Assembly: GCF_020164745.1 (NCBI RefSeq)
Contig: NZ_JAIUGV010000008.1
Span: 124,001-188,000 of the forward strand
Length of the DNA: 64,000 bases
Origin: Mesorhizobium sp. ES1-4
GTDB lineage: Bacteria; Pseudomonadota; Alphaproteobacteria; Rhizobiales; Rhizobiaceae
Reading direction: 5' to 3'
Below the pieces are notes generated by a model. It searched no databases. It worked only from the letters and a program-made list of their open reading frames with translations, and was not told the DNA's origin. Shown piece after piece: positions 19,592 through 29,350 of the stretch. The first letter of the stretch is position 1, and the number at the start of each line of letters is the position of its first letter. The translations under genes were made by a program, and so were the position numbers.

Positions 19592-20875
19592 TCAGCCGGT
19601 TGCGCCGGCGTAGATGTCGAGAATATCCGTCACCCCCGCGATCAGGAGTTCCCTGGCTTTTGGCGCGACGGAACCGCTCGCCACCGCACCGTCGAGACGG
19701 CCGAGATACTGGCTGATCAGGGGTGAGGGGATGTCGCGCTCTCCGAGCGATTGCATCAGCGCTTCCACGGCGTGCCGCGCTGCCTGCGCCGGCCAATAGT
19801 AGCGGATGCGGTCGCTGTAGGAAAAATGCCGCTCGATCCGCTGCTCGGCCTCCGAGCCGTGGTAGTAATTCTTCCAATGGCCAGGCGCCGCCAGCATGAC
19901 GCGCTCCATCGCCGCCGGCAGGCTCTCCCGAGCCGGGTCGGGCGCAAGAACGTCGGCGATGTGGCTCAAACCGTAGAGCGTTTCGCGCAGCGCGAAGGTC
20001 AGCCATGGCCCGACCTTGAGGATGGCGAAACCGTCATCGACCAGGGCGCTCAGCGCCGCGACCGTCTGGTAGTCTGTCGAGTGGGCCTCGAAGATGAATT
20101 GCGGCAGATCTCGCAGCGTGCCGGCGAGCGCCCGGGCACGCTCGGGCCGGTAGGCGATCACCTCGGCATTGCCGAACTCGACGCCCGGCTGCACGACGAC
20201 GCCGATCGCCCGCGAGAAGGCCTCGTCGAGACCGTGCCGGCTGAAGGCATCGTGGTGGATGCGTACGGTCTCGCTCGCGGCCTCAGGTGTCGTCACCGCC
20301 AGATGGTTCATCGCTTCCACGGCGCCGCCCGGCACCGGTACTTCCGTGCCGATGACATAGACAGGCTTGGTGCCGCCTGTCCGTTCGGCCGCGGCTTCCG
20401 CCACCCCGGCCAGTTCGGCGGCGCGCGCCGCGATCGTCGCGTCGGGCGGGGCAGCGCCTTCGCCGGCACAGCCCATGCTGGCGTCCAGGTGGATCTTGGT
20501 GAAGCCGGCCCCGGCATAGGCATCCACCATGCGCGATGCCTTTTCCATGGCCTCGGGCGCCGGCAAGTGCTTCCAGGGATTGGGGCCGAGATGGTCGCCG
20601 CCGAGCACCAGCCTGTCCAGGGGAAAGCCGGCCTTGCCGGCGATCGTCTCTACGAAGCGGCGGAAATCGCCAGGCGTCATGCCGGTATAGCCGCCCTCGT
20701 GGTTGACCTGGTTGCAGGTGGCCTCGATCAGCACGTCGGCGCCGCGCGCCTTGCCATGGCGCAACGCCGCTTCGATGACCAGCGGATGGGCCGAGCAGAT
20801 CGAGGCGATGCCACGCCGTTCGCCGGCGGCGCGACGCAGGGCGATGCTGGCCAGCCTCTCGGTCGCCCGGCTCAT
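19592..20875 (-). CDS. D-tagatose-bisphosphate aldolase non-catalytic subunit family (GatZ/KbaZ)
   Basis: 427 residues from the ATG at 20875, which overlaps the stop of the kinase upstream (ATGA). Family segments include GIASICSAHPLVIEAAL, EATCNQVNHEGGYTGMTP, LGGDHLGPNPW and GTEVPVPGGA. In E. coli GatZ/KbaZ assists the aldolase GatY/KbaY; no GatY-like gene is next to it here. In Agrobacterium a GatZ homologue together with a tagatose kinase takes part in galactitol/tagatose use, and the same gene pair is seen here. Confidence 0.88.
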   Translation of the reverse strand: MSRATERLASIALRRAAGERRGIASICSAHPLVIEAALRHGKARGADVLIEATCNQVNHEGGYTGMTPGDFRRFVETIAGKAGFPLDRLVLGGDHLGPNPWKHLPAPEAMEKASRMVDAYAGAGFTKIHLDASMGCAGEGAAPPDATIAARAAELAGVAEAAAERTGGTKPVYVIGTEVPVPGGAVEAMNHLAVTTPEAASETVRIHHDAFSRHGLDEAFSRAIGVVVQPGVEFGNAEVIAYRPERARALAGTLRDLPQFIFEAHSTDYQTVAALSALVDDGFAILKVGPWLTFALRETLYGLSHIADVLAPDPARESLPAAMERVMLAAPGHWKNYYHGSEAEQRIERHFSYSDRIRYYWPAQAARHAVEALMQSLGERDIPSPLISQYLGRLDGAVASGSVAPKARELLIAGVTDILDIYAGATG

Positions 20876-21825
20876 GCCGGTGCTCCGGCCCGGGCGGTGG
20901 CGATGAACGCCTCGACAGTGGCCAGCGAGGCGATGCCCTCCATCGGTCCCTTCTTCGTCACCGCCAGCGCGCCGCAGCCATTGGCGATCTCGAGCGCCCT
21001 CCGAGGCGCTTCTCCACGCAGCCAAAAGGAGACGAAGGCTGCCGCGAAACAGTCTCCGGCTCCGGTCGGATCGATCTCCTCGACGACGAAGCCGGGTGAA
21101 GCGGTTCGCCCCGACCGGTCGTAGTGAACCGCGCCTTGCGCGCCTTTCTTGACGACCACGGCGGAGATGCCGCGGTCCAGCATCTCGCGCACCGCACTCT
21201 CCTCGTCGCTTGCCTGGGCGAAGGTGAAGAGTTCCGGCCCGCTCGGCAGGAACACGTCGGTCTTGGAGAGCACGAAGTGCAAGGCGTCGCGCATGCCCGG
21301 CAGATCGAGCATCTCCTTGCGGATGTTGGGATCGAAGGAGACCGTGCCGCCGCGCGCCTTGACGGCTCCGATACCGTTGCGGGCAACTTCGATCACCTCG
21401 GGCGAGAACAGCGATGTTCCCATGACGTGAAAATGCTCGGCGCCGGCCAGTAGCGCGCGCGCTTCCGCACCGATCTGGATCAGCCCGGCGGCACTCTGCT
21501 TGATGTTGTAGACGAAGTGCCGGCTGCCATCGGCCTCATAGGTGACGAAGGCGGTTCCGGTCGCGGCACCCTGATGGACGGTGATGGCCGAGATGTCGGC
21601 GCCGTCGGCACGCAGGCGCTCGATGTTCAAATGGCCGAAATCGTCGTCGCCCACCGCCGCGATCAGCCCCGCCGGCTGACCGAGCCGCGCCGCCTGATCG
21701 ATGAAGATGGCGGGAGCGCCAGATGGAAACGGGCCGACCAGCGGCCCGGGAAAGCGAAAACTCTGGCCGATCCGCTCGGCCATGATCTCGACCAGGATCT
21801 CGCCGGCGCAAACCAGTTTTTTCAT
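20872..21825 (-). CDS. PfkB-family sugar kinase, tagatose-kinase-like
   Basis: 317 residues from the ATG at 21825 behind GTGAGGAC; upstream in-frame residues are not family-like. PfkB signatures are the N-terminal GEILVEIM and the C-terminal EIDPTGAGDCFAAAFVSFWL, where the Asp is the catalytic base. Coupled to the GatZ-like gene, so D-tagatose (or a related ketohexose) is the likely substrate, giving the 6-phosphate. Identification of the sugar rests on gene pairing. Confidence 0.85.
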   Translation of the reverse strand: MKKLVCAGEILVEIMAERIGQSFRFPGPLVGPFPSGAPAIFIDQAARLGQPAGLIAAVGDDDFGHLNIERLRADGADISAITVHQGAATGTAFVTYEADGSRHFVYNIKQSAAGLIQIGAEARALLAGAEHFHVMGTSLFSPEVIEVARNGIGAVKARGGTVSFDPNIRKEMLDLPGMRDALHFVLSKTDVFLPSGPELFTFAQASDEESAVREMLDRGISAVVVKKGAQGAVHYDRSGRTASPGFVVEEIDPTGAGDCFAAAFVSFWLRGEAPRRALEIANGCGALAVTKKGPMEGIASLATVEAFIATARAGAPA

Positions 21826-21916
21826 GTCCTCACCATCCGCCGGACGGTCGGCGTACGGTTGCCGAGTGTTTTTCCATGTCCGTGCCGGCACAAAGCCTAA
21901 GTGGTGATTTTCGGAG

Positions 21917-21936
21917 CGTCAACAAATAATTTGACG
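21917..21936. promoter_or_regulatory. Inverted repeat CGTCAA-N8-TTGACG, candidate operator
   Basis: Six-base perfect arms with an eight-base AT-rich spacer, located between the tagatose-kinase gene and the divergent LacI regulator. LacI-type regulators bind such palindromes. The 270-base region is otherwise without a gene. Confidence 0.35.
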
Positions 21937-22096
21937 TGCGCAATGCTTTTGCGTTGTATTGGAAACGTGGAAATTTGACTGAATAAGTTCGGTCAAGCAA
22001 TGCTGCCTCACCGCGACGGTCGCAAGACTGATTCTGGCCAGAGCGCGAAGGCTCGCATTGAAGGCTGGCACTGAGGGTAAAGGGGCCTGAATATCG

Positions 22097-23131
22097 ATGG
22101 CGGAGAAGACCCACCGCACGATGGACGATTTCGCCAGGGCGTCAGGCGTGTCGCGGCCAACCCTGTCGAAGTATTTCGACGATCCGGCCAGCGTGAAGCC
22201 GGCGACGCGGGCGCGCATCGAGGCGGCGCTTCGTTCCTCGGATTATCAGCCGAACGTTTTCGCGCGCAATCTCAACCGCAAGCGCACCCGCAATGTCGGC
22301 ATCGTCGTGCCGGCGATCACCGATCCGTTCTACGCCGAGATGGTCAGCCGCATCGAATTGCGCTGCCGCGACGAAGGGTTTTGGCCGATCGTGATCTCCT
22401 CGCACGGTTCGCCGAAGCTGGAAGTGGAATCGGTCAGGACGCTGATGTCGCTGAAGGTCGCCGGCGCCATCGTCGCTCCTTTGGGACGGGTTTCCGAACC
22501 CGGCGTCTTCGAGCGGATGAGCGAGGAGATTCCGATCGTCTATTTCGACACCTATATCGAGGGCGACACGCCGTTCGTCGGCAATGACAACCACCAGAGC
22601 ACCTCGACGATCGTCGATTATCTCTGCCGGTCCGGCGAACCGCCGGTCTATGTCGACATTCCGCACGTCAACCACAATTCGGGCGAACGCCTGCAAAGCT
22701 ATATCGACACGATGCAGGCTGCCGGCCTGGAGCCCGTCGTTCTCAAGGCGGCGGGTGACTACAGTTGGGATTTCGAGCGCATCGGCCATGAATGGATGGA
22801 CAGGACGCTCGAGAAAGGTGGCCTGCCGGCCCGCACGCTGCTTTGCGCCAATGACCGTCTCGCCTTCGGCGTGATGGCGGCTGCCTTTTCGCGCGGGCTG
22901 AAGATCGGCCGCCGCGCCGATTGCGATTTTCGCGTCGCTGCCCATGACGATCATCCGCTGAGCCGCTACACCTGTCCCGCGCTGACCACCATGGCGCAGG
23001 ACTTCGCCGCCATGGCCGGCCGCAGCGTCGAGATCCTGCTGGCATTGCTGGACGAGGCTGACCCACCCGGCCAGGATCTGGCGCGCAACGTTAAGCTCGG
23101 AGCAACGCTGGTGATGCGTCAGTCGGCCTGA
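22097..23131 (+). CDS. LacI-family transcriptional regulator
   Basis: 344 residues. The N-terminal HTH TMDDFARASGVSRPTLSKYFDDPASVKPATRARIEAAL and hinge YQPNVFARNLNRKRT are followed by a periplasmic-binding-like domain starting NVGIVVPAITDPFYAEMV. It is divergent from the tagatose-kinase pair and 2.3 kb from the large sugar operon, so either may be its target. A close start with no strong ribosome site (GGGGCC upstream) suggests modest translation. Confidence 0.9.
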   Translation: MAEKTHRTMDDFARASGVSRPTLSKYFDDPASVKPATRARIEAALRSSDYQPNVFARNLNRKRTRNVGIVVPAITDPFYAEMVSRIELRCRDEGFWPIVISSHGSPKLEVESVRTLMSLKVAGAIVAPLGRVSEPGVFERMSEEIPIVYFDTYIEGDTPFVGNDNHQSTSTIVDYLCRSGEPPVYVDIPHVNHNSGERLQSYIDTMQAAGLEPVVLKAAGDYSWDFERIGHEWMDRTLEKGGLPARTLLCANDRLAFGVMAAAFSRGLKIGRRADCDFRVAAHDDHPLSRYTCPALTTMAQDFAAMAGRSVEILLALLDEADPPGQDLARNVKLGATLVMRQSA

Positions 23132-24069
23132 GCACGCGTCTCGAGGTGGAGCCAGGCCGCCGCTTCGCTCACCGCTTGCCGCGCCGCCAGTATATGGCGG
23201 CCCATCGACACGAAGCCGTGGATCTGACCCGGCCAGTGCCGCAGCACCAGCGGCACACCTTCGGCCCGCAGGCGCTCGGCATAAGCCGTGCCTTCGTCGG
23301 CGAGGATGTCGTGTCCGGCGATCGCGACGAAGGCCGGCGGTGCGCCGGCAAGGCTGGGGGCCAGCAGTGGCGATACGCGCCAGTCCGCAATGTCGTCCGG
23401 CGTTCGAACATAGTGGTCGCGGAACCAGGCCATCGTGGCGGCGGCGAGCCCGAAGCCGTCGCCGAAACGCCGGTAACTGTCCGCCGTCTGGCGGGCATCG
23501 GTGTTGGGATAGATCAGGATCTGGGCGGCAAGCGGCGGCGCCAGCCGGTCGCGCGCACGCAATGCCAGCACGGCGGCGAGATTGCCGCCGGCACTGTCGC
23601 CGGCAACGGCAATGCGGGCCGGGTCGATGCCGAGTTCTCCGGCATTCCGGGCCATGAAGCGCAGCACCGCCGCGCAATCCTCGAGCCCGGCGGGAAAGTT
23701 GTGCTCGGGCGCCAGCCGGTAGTCGGGACACACGACCATGGCGTTGCCGAGATTGGCCAGCCAGCGGCAGATCTCGTCATGCGAATCGAGATTGCCGATG
23801 ACCCAGCCGCCGCCGTGCAAATAGAGCACGGCGCGAGCCCCGGCCCGCGACGCGCCGATGCCGCGATGGATGCGGATCGTGACTGGGCCGTTCGGCCCGT
23901 CGATCTGCCGCTGCTCGGTTGCCGCCACCGGCTCGGGCTCGCCCTGCTGGGTCGGGAACGAAGCGTTGTACGCGGCCCGCGCCGCCGCCACGCTGCCATT
24001 CTCGAATGGTTCGCCGCCGGCGACCCGGCCGATTTCGAGGGCACGCAGTGCGTCCGGATCGAGTGTCAT
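23119..24069 (-). CDS. Alpha/beta hydrolase, hormone-sensitive-lipase-type esterase
   Basis: 316 residues from the ATG at 24069, six bases after GGAGA (another ATG lies at 24075). The oxyanion motif LYLHGGGWVIGN, nucleophile AGDSAGGNLAAV, Asp in GHDILADEG and His in GQIHGFVSM give a complete triad. Such esterases cut short acyl esters; in this sugar locus it might remove acetyl groups or open a lactone, but no direct evidence shows that. It is downstream of the Gfo/Idh/MocA gene on the same strand. Confidence 0.87.
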   Translation of the reverse strand: MTLDPDALRALEIGRVAGGEPFENGSVAAARAAYNASFPTQQGEPEPVAATEQRQIDGPNGPVTIRIHRGIGASRAGARAVLYLHGGGWVIGNLDSHDEICRWLANLGNAMVVCPDYRLAPEHNFPAGLEDCAAVLRFMARNAGELGIDPARIAVAGDSAGGNLAAVLALRARDRLAPPLAAQILIYPNTDARQTADSYRRFGDGFGLAAATMAWFRDHYVRTPDDIADWRVSPLLAPSLAGAPPAFVAIAGHDILADEGTAYAERLRAEGVPLVLRHWPGQIHGFVSMGRHILAARQAVSEAAAWLHLETRAQAD

Positions 24070-24087
24070 CGTCATCTCCGCTGCGGG

Positions 24088-25236
24088 TCAGGCCAGCAGG
24101 CCGCGCGCCTCGTCCTCGGTGAGCAGAGCCGGCTGGGCGACGTCACCGGCAATGGCGACCGAGCTTTTCGTCTCGCCCGAATGCAGGATCGCTTCCATAA
24201 TTTCCAACACATGCAGCGCCAGATTGCCTGAAGCGCGAGGAACTGCGCCCGATTTCAGCGATCGCACCAGGTCGGCGACGCCGAGCATGCGGTAATTGGC
24301 GCGGTCGGGCGCCGCGTAAGGCCAGTTGCGGGCGCCGTAAAGTTCGCCTTCGCTGGCGAAATCCTTCCAGTCGGCGCCGCGTTCGGAGAGCGAAACGGTG
24401 CCGCCGAACGTGTCCGGATCGGGCAGGCGCAGCGAGCCTTCCGTGCCGTGCAGTTCGATCGGATGGTTGGAATGCCTGAAGACATCCCATGAGGCGCCGA
24501 AGGTGACGGTGGCACCGGAGCGGAATTCGAGCAGCGACAGCACATTGGTTGGCGTGCCGACCTTGAATTTGGTGTTCTTGAATGGCCCTTCGGCCAATAT
24601 CAACCGTTCCTCCTGGCCGCGTGTCGCCATTGCCATGACGCGGCTGACCGGGCCGAGCAGGTTGACGAGCATGGTCAGGTAATAGGGTCCCATGTCGAAC
24701 ACCGGACCGCCGCCCGGCTGGTAGTAGAATTGCGGATTTGGGTGCCAGTGTTCCATGCCGCGCCCCATCATGAAGGCGGTGCCGGTGACCGGCCGGCCGA
24801 TCGCGCCCTCGTCCATCAGCCGGCGCGCGCGCCTGCCGGCGGCGCCGAGGAAGGTGTCGGGCGCCGAGCCGAGCAGCACACCGCGCCCGGTCGCCTCGGC
24901 CACCAGGCGACGGCCGTCGCTGGCCGAGGTTGCGAGCGGCTTTTCAGTGAAAACGTGCTTGCCGGCGGACAGGGCGGAGAACGAAATGTCGAAATGCGCC
25001 GCCGGAATGGTCAGGTTGAGGACGAGGTCGATTTCGGGGTCGGCCAGCAGTGCATCGACGCCGAGTGCCCGGATGCCGTATTCCTTGGCCCGCAACGCTG
25101 CCATCTCAGCCGAAATGTCGGCGCAGGCGCGCAATTCGACACCGCCGAAGAGCGCGGCGTTGCGCAGGTAGGTCATCGAGATGTTGCCGCATCCGATGAC
25201 GCCGATACCGAGTTTGGCCTGTGAGTTTGCCTGCAT
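24088..25236 (-). CDS. Gfo/Idh/MocA-family oxidoreductase
   Basis: 382 residues. The N-terminal Rossmann motif IGVIGCGNISMTYLRNAALF, catalytic Lys in FTEKPLATS and the substrate-site motif GPVFDMGPYYLTML are typical. It probably oxidises or reduces a sugar hydroxyl with NAD(P). Divergent from the sugar ABC operon across a 170-base AT-rich region, so it likely belongs to the same regulon. Confidence 0.88.
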   Translation of the reverse strand: MQANSQAKLGIGVIGCGNISMTYLRNAALFGGVELRACADISAEMAALRAKEYGIRALGVDALLADPEIDLVLNLTIPAAHFDISFSALSAGKHVFTEKPLATSASDGRRLVAEATGRGVLLGSAPDTFLGAAGRRARRLMDEGAIGRPVTGTAFMMGRGMEHWHPNPQFYYQPGGGPVFDMGPYYLTMLVNLLGPVSRVMAMATRGQEERLILAEGPFKNTKFKVGTPTNVLSLLEFRSGATVTFGASWDVFRHSNHPIELHGTEGSLRLPDPDTFGGTVSLSERGADWKDFASEGELYGARNWPYAAPDRANYRMLGVADLVRSLKSGAVPRASGNLALHVLEIMEAILHSGETKSSVAIAGDVAQPALLTEDEARGLLA

Positions 25237-25407
25237 ATTCTGTTGTACCTCCCAATGCGGTCACGTCTGCCCGATCCGTCGCGACGGTGCCGGATCGCTT
25301 TCGAAATCGCTATACAACATTTTAAATATTGACGCGCGTAAAATTTTTATAGAACATGCGGAAATGCTGGCGCGACATCGGGAGGCTGCCAGCCCTAGGA
25401 GGAAAAA
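25237..25407. promoter_or_regulatory. AT-rich divergent promoter region of the large sugar operon
   Basis: Stretches such as TTTTAAATATTG and TAAAATTTTTATAG stand out in a GC-rich region and lie between two divergent sugar genes. They contain a loose repeat ATTTTA...TAAAAT. I could not fix exact -35/-10 boxes or an operator. Confidence 0.4.
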
Positions 25408-26754
25408 ATGACAGACATGAAAAAACGGCCGACCGCCGACTCTAAGCCCGTGGGCCATGTGACGATCGCCGATCGCCGCCAGTTTCTCATTGGCTCCGCC
25501 GGCCTTCTCGGCGCGGCGGCATTCGGGGCAGGGACGTCCCTCGGCATGGGCCGTGCCCGTGCCCAGTCGCGTGCCGAAATCAGCTTCGCAAGTGCGGCCT
25601 TCTTCGGCAAGGAAACCTTCGGCGACCTGATCAAGGCCTTCAACGAATCGCAGGACCGCGTCCTGGTCAAGAATATCGAGCTGCCGCCGCCAAGTTCTTC
25701 CACCGAGGTCTACCAAGGCCTTGTGCAGCAGCTCGCCCGCCGCAACGGCACGCCCGACGTGTTCAGTCAGGACGTAATCTGGATCGCCGGCTTTGCCGCA
25801 GCCGGATGGGCTTTGCCGCTCGACGAGTATTTCCCGGCCGACAAGCGTAGCGCCTACTTCACCGGCACCCTTGATGCCTGTACCTATGGCGGCAAGCTCA
25901 CGGCCCTTCCCTGGTTCATGGATTCGGGCATGTTCTATTACCGCAAGGATGTGCTGGAAAAGCATGGCGGCAAGGTGCCGGAAACCTGGCCCGACATGGC
26001 GACCATTGCAGCGGCCGCGCAGAAGGCCGGGGACATCGATTTCGGCTATCTCTGGCAGGGCAAGCAGGCCGAGGTCCTGGTCTGCGACGCGGTCGAGATC
26101 ATCACGTCCAACAATGGAGCCATCCTGGCGCCCGACGGCAAGTCGTCGCTGATTAACCAGAAGGGCGCGGTCGAGGCGATCCAGTTCCTGCACGACACCA
26201 TCGCAACCACCAAGATCAGCCCGCAGGACGTACTGTCCTGGGACGAAGAGCCGTCGCGTCAGCCCTTCACCTCGGGCAAGGCGATGTTCATGCGTAACTG
26301 GTCCTATGTCTATCCGATCGCGCAGGACCCCAAGGCCTCGCAGGTCGTCGACAAGGTTGGCGTAGCACCACTGCCGTCCTTCCCCGGCGGCAAGAGTTCT
26401 GCTTGCCTCGGCGGCTACCAGCTCGGCGTCAACGCCAACTCCAAGCAGCGCGAAGCCGCGATCGAACTCCTGACCTGGCTATCGTCGACCGAGACCCAGC
26501 ACCGCATCGCGCTGAATTTCGGTTTGGCACCGACGCGCCCGGCGCTGTTCCAGGACGAGCAGATCAAGAAGGAGCAGCCCTTCATGGCGAGCCTGGAGAA
26601 CGTGTTCACCGGCGCCACGGCACGCCCCAAGACGCCGCAATATGCCAAGGTGACGCTCGCCTTGCAGTCCGGCATCTCCAAGGCGCTGGTCTCCGGCAAG
26701 GTCCAGGCGGAGATGGACGCGCTCGCCGACCAGATCACCAAGATCGTCGCCTGA
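25408..26754 (+). CDS. Sugar ABC transporter substrate-binding protein, probable Tat substrate
   Basis: 448 residues with a strong AGGAGG ribosome site. Residues 20-55 contain DRRQFLIGSAGLLGAAAFGAG, a twin-arginine-like signal with a cleavage candidate at ARA-QS. The mature part (AEISFASAAFFGKETFGDLIKAFNE, GMFYYRKDVLEKHGGKVPETWPD) is a family 1 (CUT1/UgpB-MalE-like) binding protein. First gene of the operon that ends with the UgpC/MalK-like ATPase at 33806. Confidence 0.92.
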   Translation: MTDMKKRPTADSKPVGHVTIADRRQFLIGSAGLLGAAAFGAGTSLGMGRARAQSRAEISFASAAFFGKETFGDLIKAFNESQDRVLVKNIELPPPSSSTEVYQGLVQQLARRNGTPDVFSQDVIWIAGFAAAGWALPLDEYFPADKRSAYFTGTLDACTYGGKLTALPWFMDSGMFYYRKDVLEKHGGKVPETWPDMATIAAAAQKAGDIDFGYLWQGKQAEVLVCDAVEIITSNNGAILAPDGKSSLINQKGAVEAIQFLHDTIATTKISPQDVLSWDEEPSRQPFTSGKAMFMRNWSYVYPIAQDPKASQVVDKVGVAPLPSFPGGKSSACLGGYQLGVNANSKQREAAIELLTWLSSTETQHRIALNFGLAPTRPALFQDEQIKKEQPFMASLENVFTGATARPKTPQYAKVTLALQSGISKALVSGKVQAEMDALADQITKIVA

Positions 26755-26756
26755 CG

Positions 26757-27689
26757 ATGACCGCGGCCGCCACTATTTCCAGTGCTGGCCGGCCGCGGCG
26801 GCTCGGCAGGGCGCTTCCCGGCGCCTTCTGGGTCCTCATCCTGCTGACGCCGGCCTTCGTGTCGCTGGCGTCGGTTTCCTTCTATCCGATCGTCAACGGG
26901 CTCTACCTTTCGCTCACCAACACCTCGCTGATCACCCAGGATCAGGAGTTCACCGGTTTTGCCAACTACGTGCAACTCTGGGGCGACCCGCAGTTCTGGA
27001 ACGCCTGGTGGCACACGATGTGGTTCACCGCGGCCTCGACCATGCTGGAGACCCTGATCGGGCTCGGCATGGCGCTGATCCTGTGCGAGGCCTTCAAGGG
27101 ACGCGGGCTCGTCCGCGCCGCCATGCTGGTTCCGTGGGCGATGCCTACTGTCGTCACCTCGAAGATGTTCGGTTGGCTGTTCGACGGTCAGAACGGCATC
27201 ATCAACTACATTCTCCTGCATGCCGGGCTGATCGACCAGAACGTCAACTGGTACGGCTCCACCAGCACGGCGATGATCACCATCATCATCGCCGATGTCT
27301 GGAAGACGACGCCGTTCATGGCGCTGCTGCTGCTGACCGGTCTGCAGACCGTGCCCAATTCGCTGATCGAGGCGGCGCGCATGGATGGCGCCAAGGGCTG
27401 GATCACCTTCTGGCACATACGCCTGCCGTTGCTGATGCCGACCTTGCTGATCGCCGGCCTGTTCCGCGCGCTCGACGCCTTCCGCGTCTTCGACCTTGTC
27501 TATGTGCTGACCGGCGGCGGTCCTGCGGATTCGACCGAGACGCTGTCGACGCTGTCCTACAAGGTGCTGTTCTCGACACTGCAGTTCGGCTACGGCTCGG
27601 CCGTGTCGACGGCGATGTTCATCACCGAAGGCGTCATAGCGCTGGTCTTCGTTGTCTATCTCGTCCGCCAGATCAGGAGGGCGCAATGA
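26757..27689 (+). CDS. Sugar ABC transporter permease, CUT1 first subunit
   Basis: 310 residues from the ATG at 26757, two bases after the binding-protein stop. Six hydrophobic segments, with EAARMDGAKGWITFWHIRLPLLMPT as EAA loop. MalF/UgpA-like sugar permease that pairs with the next gene. Confidence 0.93.
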   Translation: MTAAATISSAGRPRRLGRALPGAFWVLILLTPAFVSLASVSFYPIVNGLYLSLTNTSLITQDQEFTGFANYVQLWGDPQFWNAWWHTMWFTAASTMLETLIGLGMALILCEAFKGRGLVRAAMLVPWAMPTVVTSKMFGWLFDGQNGIINYILLHAGLIDQNVNWYGSTSTAMITIIIADVWKTTPFMALLLLTGLQTVPNSLIEAARMDGAKGWITFWHIRLPLLMPTLLIAGLFRALDAFRVFDLVYVLTGGGPADSTETLSTLSYKVLFSTLQFGYGSAVSTAMFITEGVIALVFVVYLVRQIRRAQ

Positions 27690-28522
27690 ACGAGACGCGC
27701 TCGCCGCTGCGGACATTCGTCATCTATGCCGGCGCCTTGCTGATCCTGGTCTGGTCGGGCGGACCGTTCCTGTGGCAGTTCTCGACCTCCTTCCAACTCG
27801 ACAAGATGCTGACCTCGGGCTCTCCCTCGCTGATCCCGCATCCCTTCACGCTGGAGCACTATTACAACGCCTTTTTCGAGAAGCAGCTTCACCGCTATGT
27901 CTGGAACTCGCTGGTGGTTTCGCTGGCGACGACGTTCCTGTGCCTGTTCGTGGGGTCGCTGGCAGCCTTCGCGCTGTCGCGGCTCAACGTCAAGGGCCGC
28001 TTCGGCATCCTGATGGTCATCCTGTCGGTATCGATGTTCCCCCAGATCGCGCTGGTCGGCCCGCTCTATCTGGTCGCCACCAATCTCGGCCTGCTCGACA
28101 CCTACACGGCGCTGATCATCACCTACCTGGCGCTTGGCCTGCCGCTCGTGACCTGGGTGTTGTTCGGCTATTTCGAGACGCTGCCGCGCGAGATCGACGA
28201 GGCGGCGCGCATGGACGGCGTCAGCGTTCCCGGCCTGCTCTGGCGCATCATCCTGCCGATGTCGCTGCCGAGCCTTGTGACCACAGGCCTGCTTGCCTTC
28301 ATCACCGCCTGGAACGAATTCCTGTTCGCGCTCGCCTTTACCTCCAACATCGACCGGCAGACCATTCCGGTCGGCATCGCCAACTTCACCAACCTCTATT
28401 ATGTCCCCTGGGGCGATATCGCCGCGGCTTCCGCCGTGGTGACCGTGCCCCTGATCCTTCTGGTGCTGTTCTTCCAGCGCCACATCATCGAAGGGTTGAC
28501 CCAGGGCGGCGTCAAGGAATGA
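27686..28522 (+). CDS. Sugar ABC transporter permease, CUT1 second subunit
   Basis: 278 residues, overlapping the first permease by four bases and preceded by CAGGAGG. MalG/UgpE type: six membrane segments and the loop EAARMDGVSVPGLLWRIILPMSLPS. Completes the membrane channel. Confidence 0.93.
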   Translation: MNETRSPLRTFVIYAGALLILVWSGGPFLWQFSTSFQLDKMLTSGSPSLIPHPFTLEHYYNAFFEKQLHRYVWNSLVVSLATTFLCLFVGSLAAFALSRLNVKGRFGILMVILSVSMFPQIALVGPLYLVATNLGLLDTYTALIITYLALGLPLVTWVLFGYFETLPREIDEAARMDGVSVPGLLWRIILPMSLPSLVTTGLLAFITAWNEFLFALAFTSNIDRQTIPVGIANFTNLYYVPWGDIAAASAVVTVPLILLVLFFQRHIIEGLTQGGVKE

Positions 28523-29349
28523 ACGACATGACAAAGACGAAGCTCAAGGTCGGCTGCCAGACCTTCACCTGGGAGATGCTGGGCAACGCCTGGACCGGCG
28601 GCCCCGACGATCTGTTGAAGGCGATCGCCGACGGCGGCTACGCCGGCATCGAGATTACCGACACCATGATCGGCCATTATGCCGGCAAGCCGACCGAATT
28701 CGCCGCCGCGCTCAAGTCGTCCGGCCTGACGCTGGTCTCCTTCGCCTTCGGCTCGAACAGCGGTTTCACGCAGAACGAGAAGATCAGCGCCGACCTCGAA
28801 GCCGCCAAACGCTGGATCGATTTCGCAGCCGGCTTTCCCGGCGCGCTGGTGTCGATGGGTTCGGCGACCGTGGTGTCGGATGGCCCGCGCGACGACAAGT
28901 TCGCCATCGCTGCGGAGGTCTACAACAAGGCCGGCGAGTTCGGCCGCAAGGCTGGCGTCCAGGTGGCGGTGCATCCAAGCTCGCATCACAACACGCTGCT
29001 GTTCGACCGCGCCGATTACGATGCGATTTTTGCCTTGCTCGATCCCGATCTGGTCGGCTGGGTGCCCGACACCGGCCATATCCTGCGCGGCCACATGGAC
29101 ATGGCGGATACGCTCACCACGTACCGCGACCGCATCCGCTACATCCACCTCAAGGACGTCGACGCTAACGGCACATGGGCGATGCTCGGCAAGGGCGTCT
29201 GCGATACCCCTCAGCTTATCGAGATCGCCGGCACCGCGCCACGCTTCAATGGCTGGCTGGTGCTGGAAGAGGAATCCGATACGGCCGCCGCCGACCCCGC
29301 CGGCGCGGTCAAGACCAACCGCCAGACGATGCGCGGCTACGGGGCCTGA
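28519..29349 (+). CDS. Sugar phosphate isomerase/epimerase (xylose-isomerase-like TIM barrel)
   Basis: 276 residues, overlapping the permease stop (ATGA). Metal-site segments typical of AP-endonuclease-2/IolE-like barrels: GIEITDTMIGHY, VAVHPSSHHNT, VPDTGHILRGHMD, YIHLKDVD and VLEEESD. Members catalyse isomerisation, epimerisation or dehydration of (keto)sugars or inosols. Two such barrels plus two Gfo/Idh/MocA oxidoreductases suggest a keto-sugar route; the individual reaction cannot be read from sequence. Confidence 0.85.
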   Translation: MNDMTKTKLKVGCQTFTWEMLGNAWTGGPDDLLKAIADGGYAGIEITDTMIGHYAGKPTEFAAALKSSGLTLVSFAFGSNSGFTQNEKISADLEAAKRWIDFAAGFPGALVSMGSATVVSDGPRDDKFAIAAEVYNKAGEFGRKAGVQVAVHPSSHHNTLLFDRADYDAIFALLDPDLVGWVPDTGHILRGHMDMADTLTTYRDRIRYIHLKDVDANGTWAMLGKGVCDTPQLIEIAGTAPRFNGWLVLEEESDTAAADPAGAVKTNRQTMRGYGA

Positions 29350-29350
29350 G

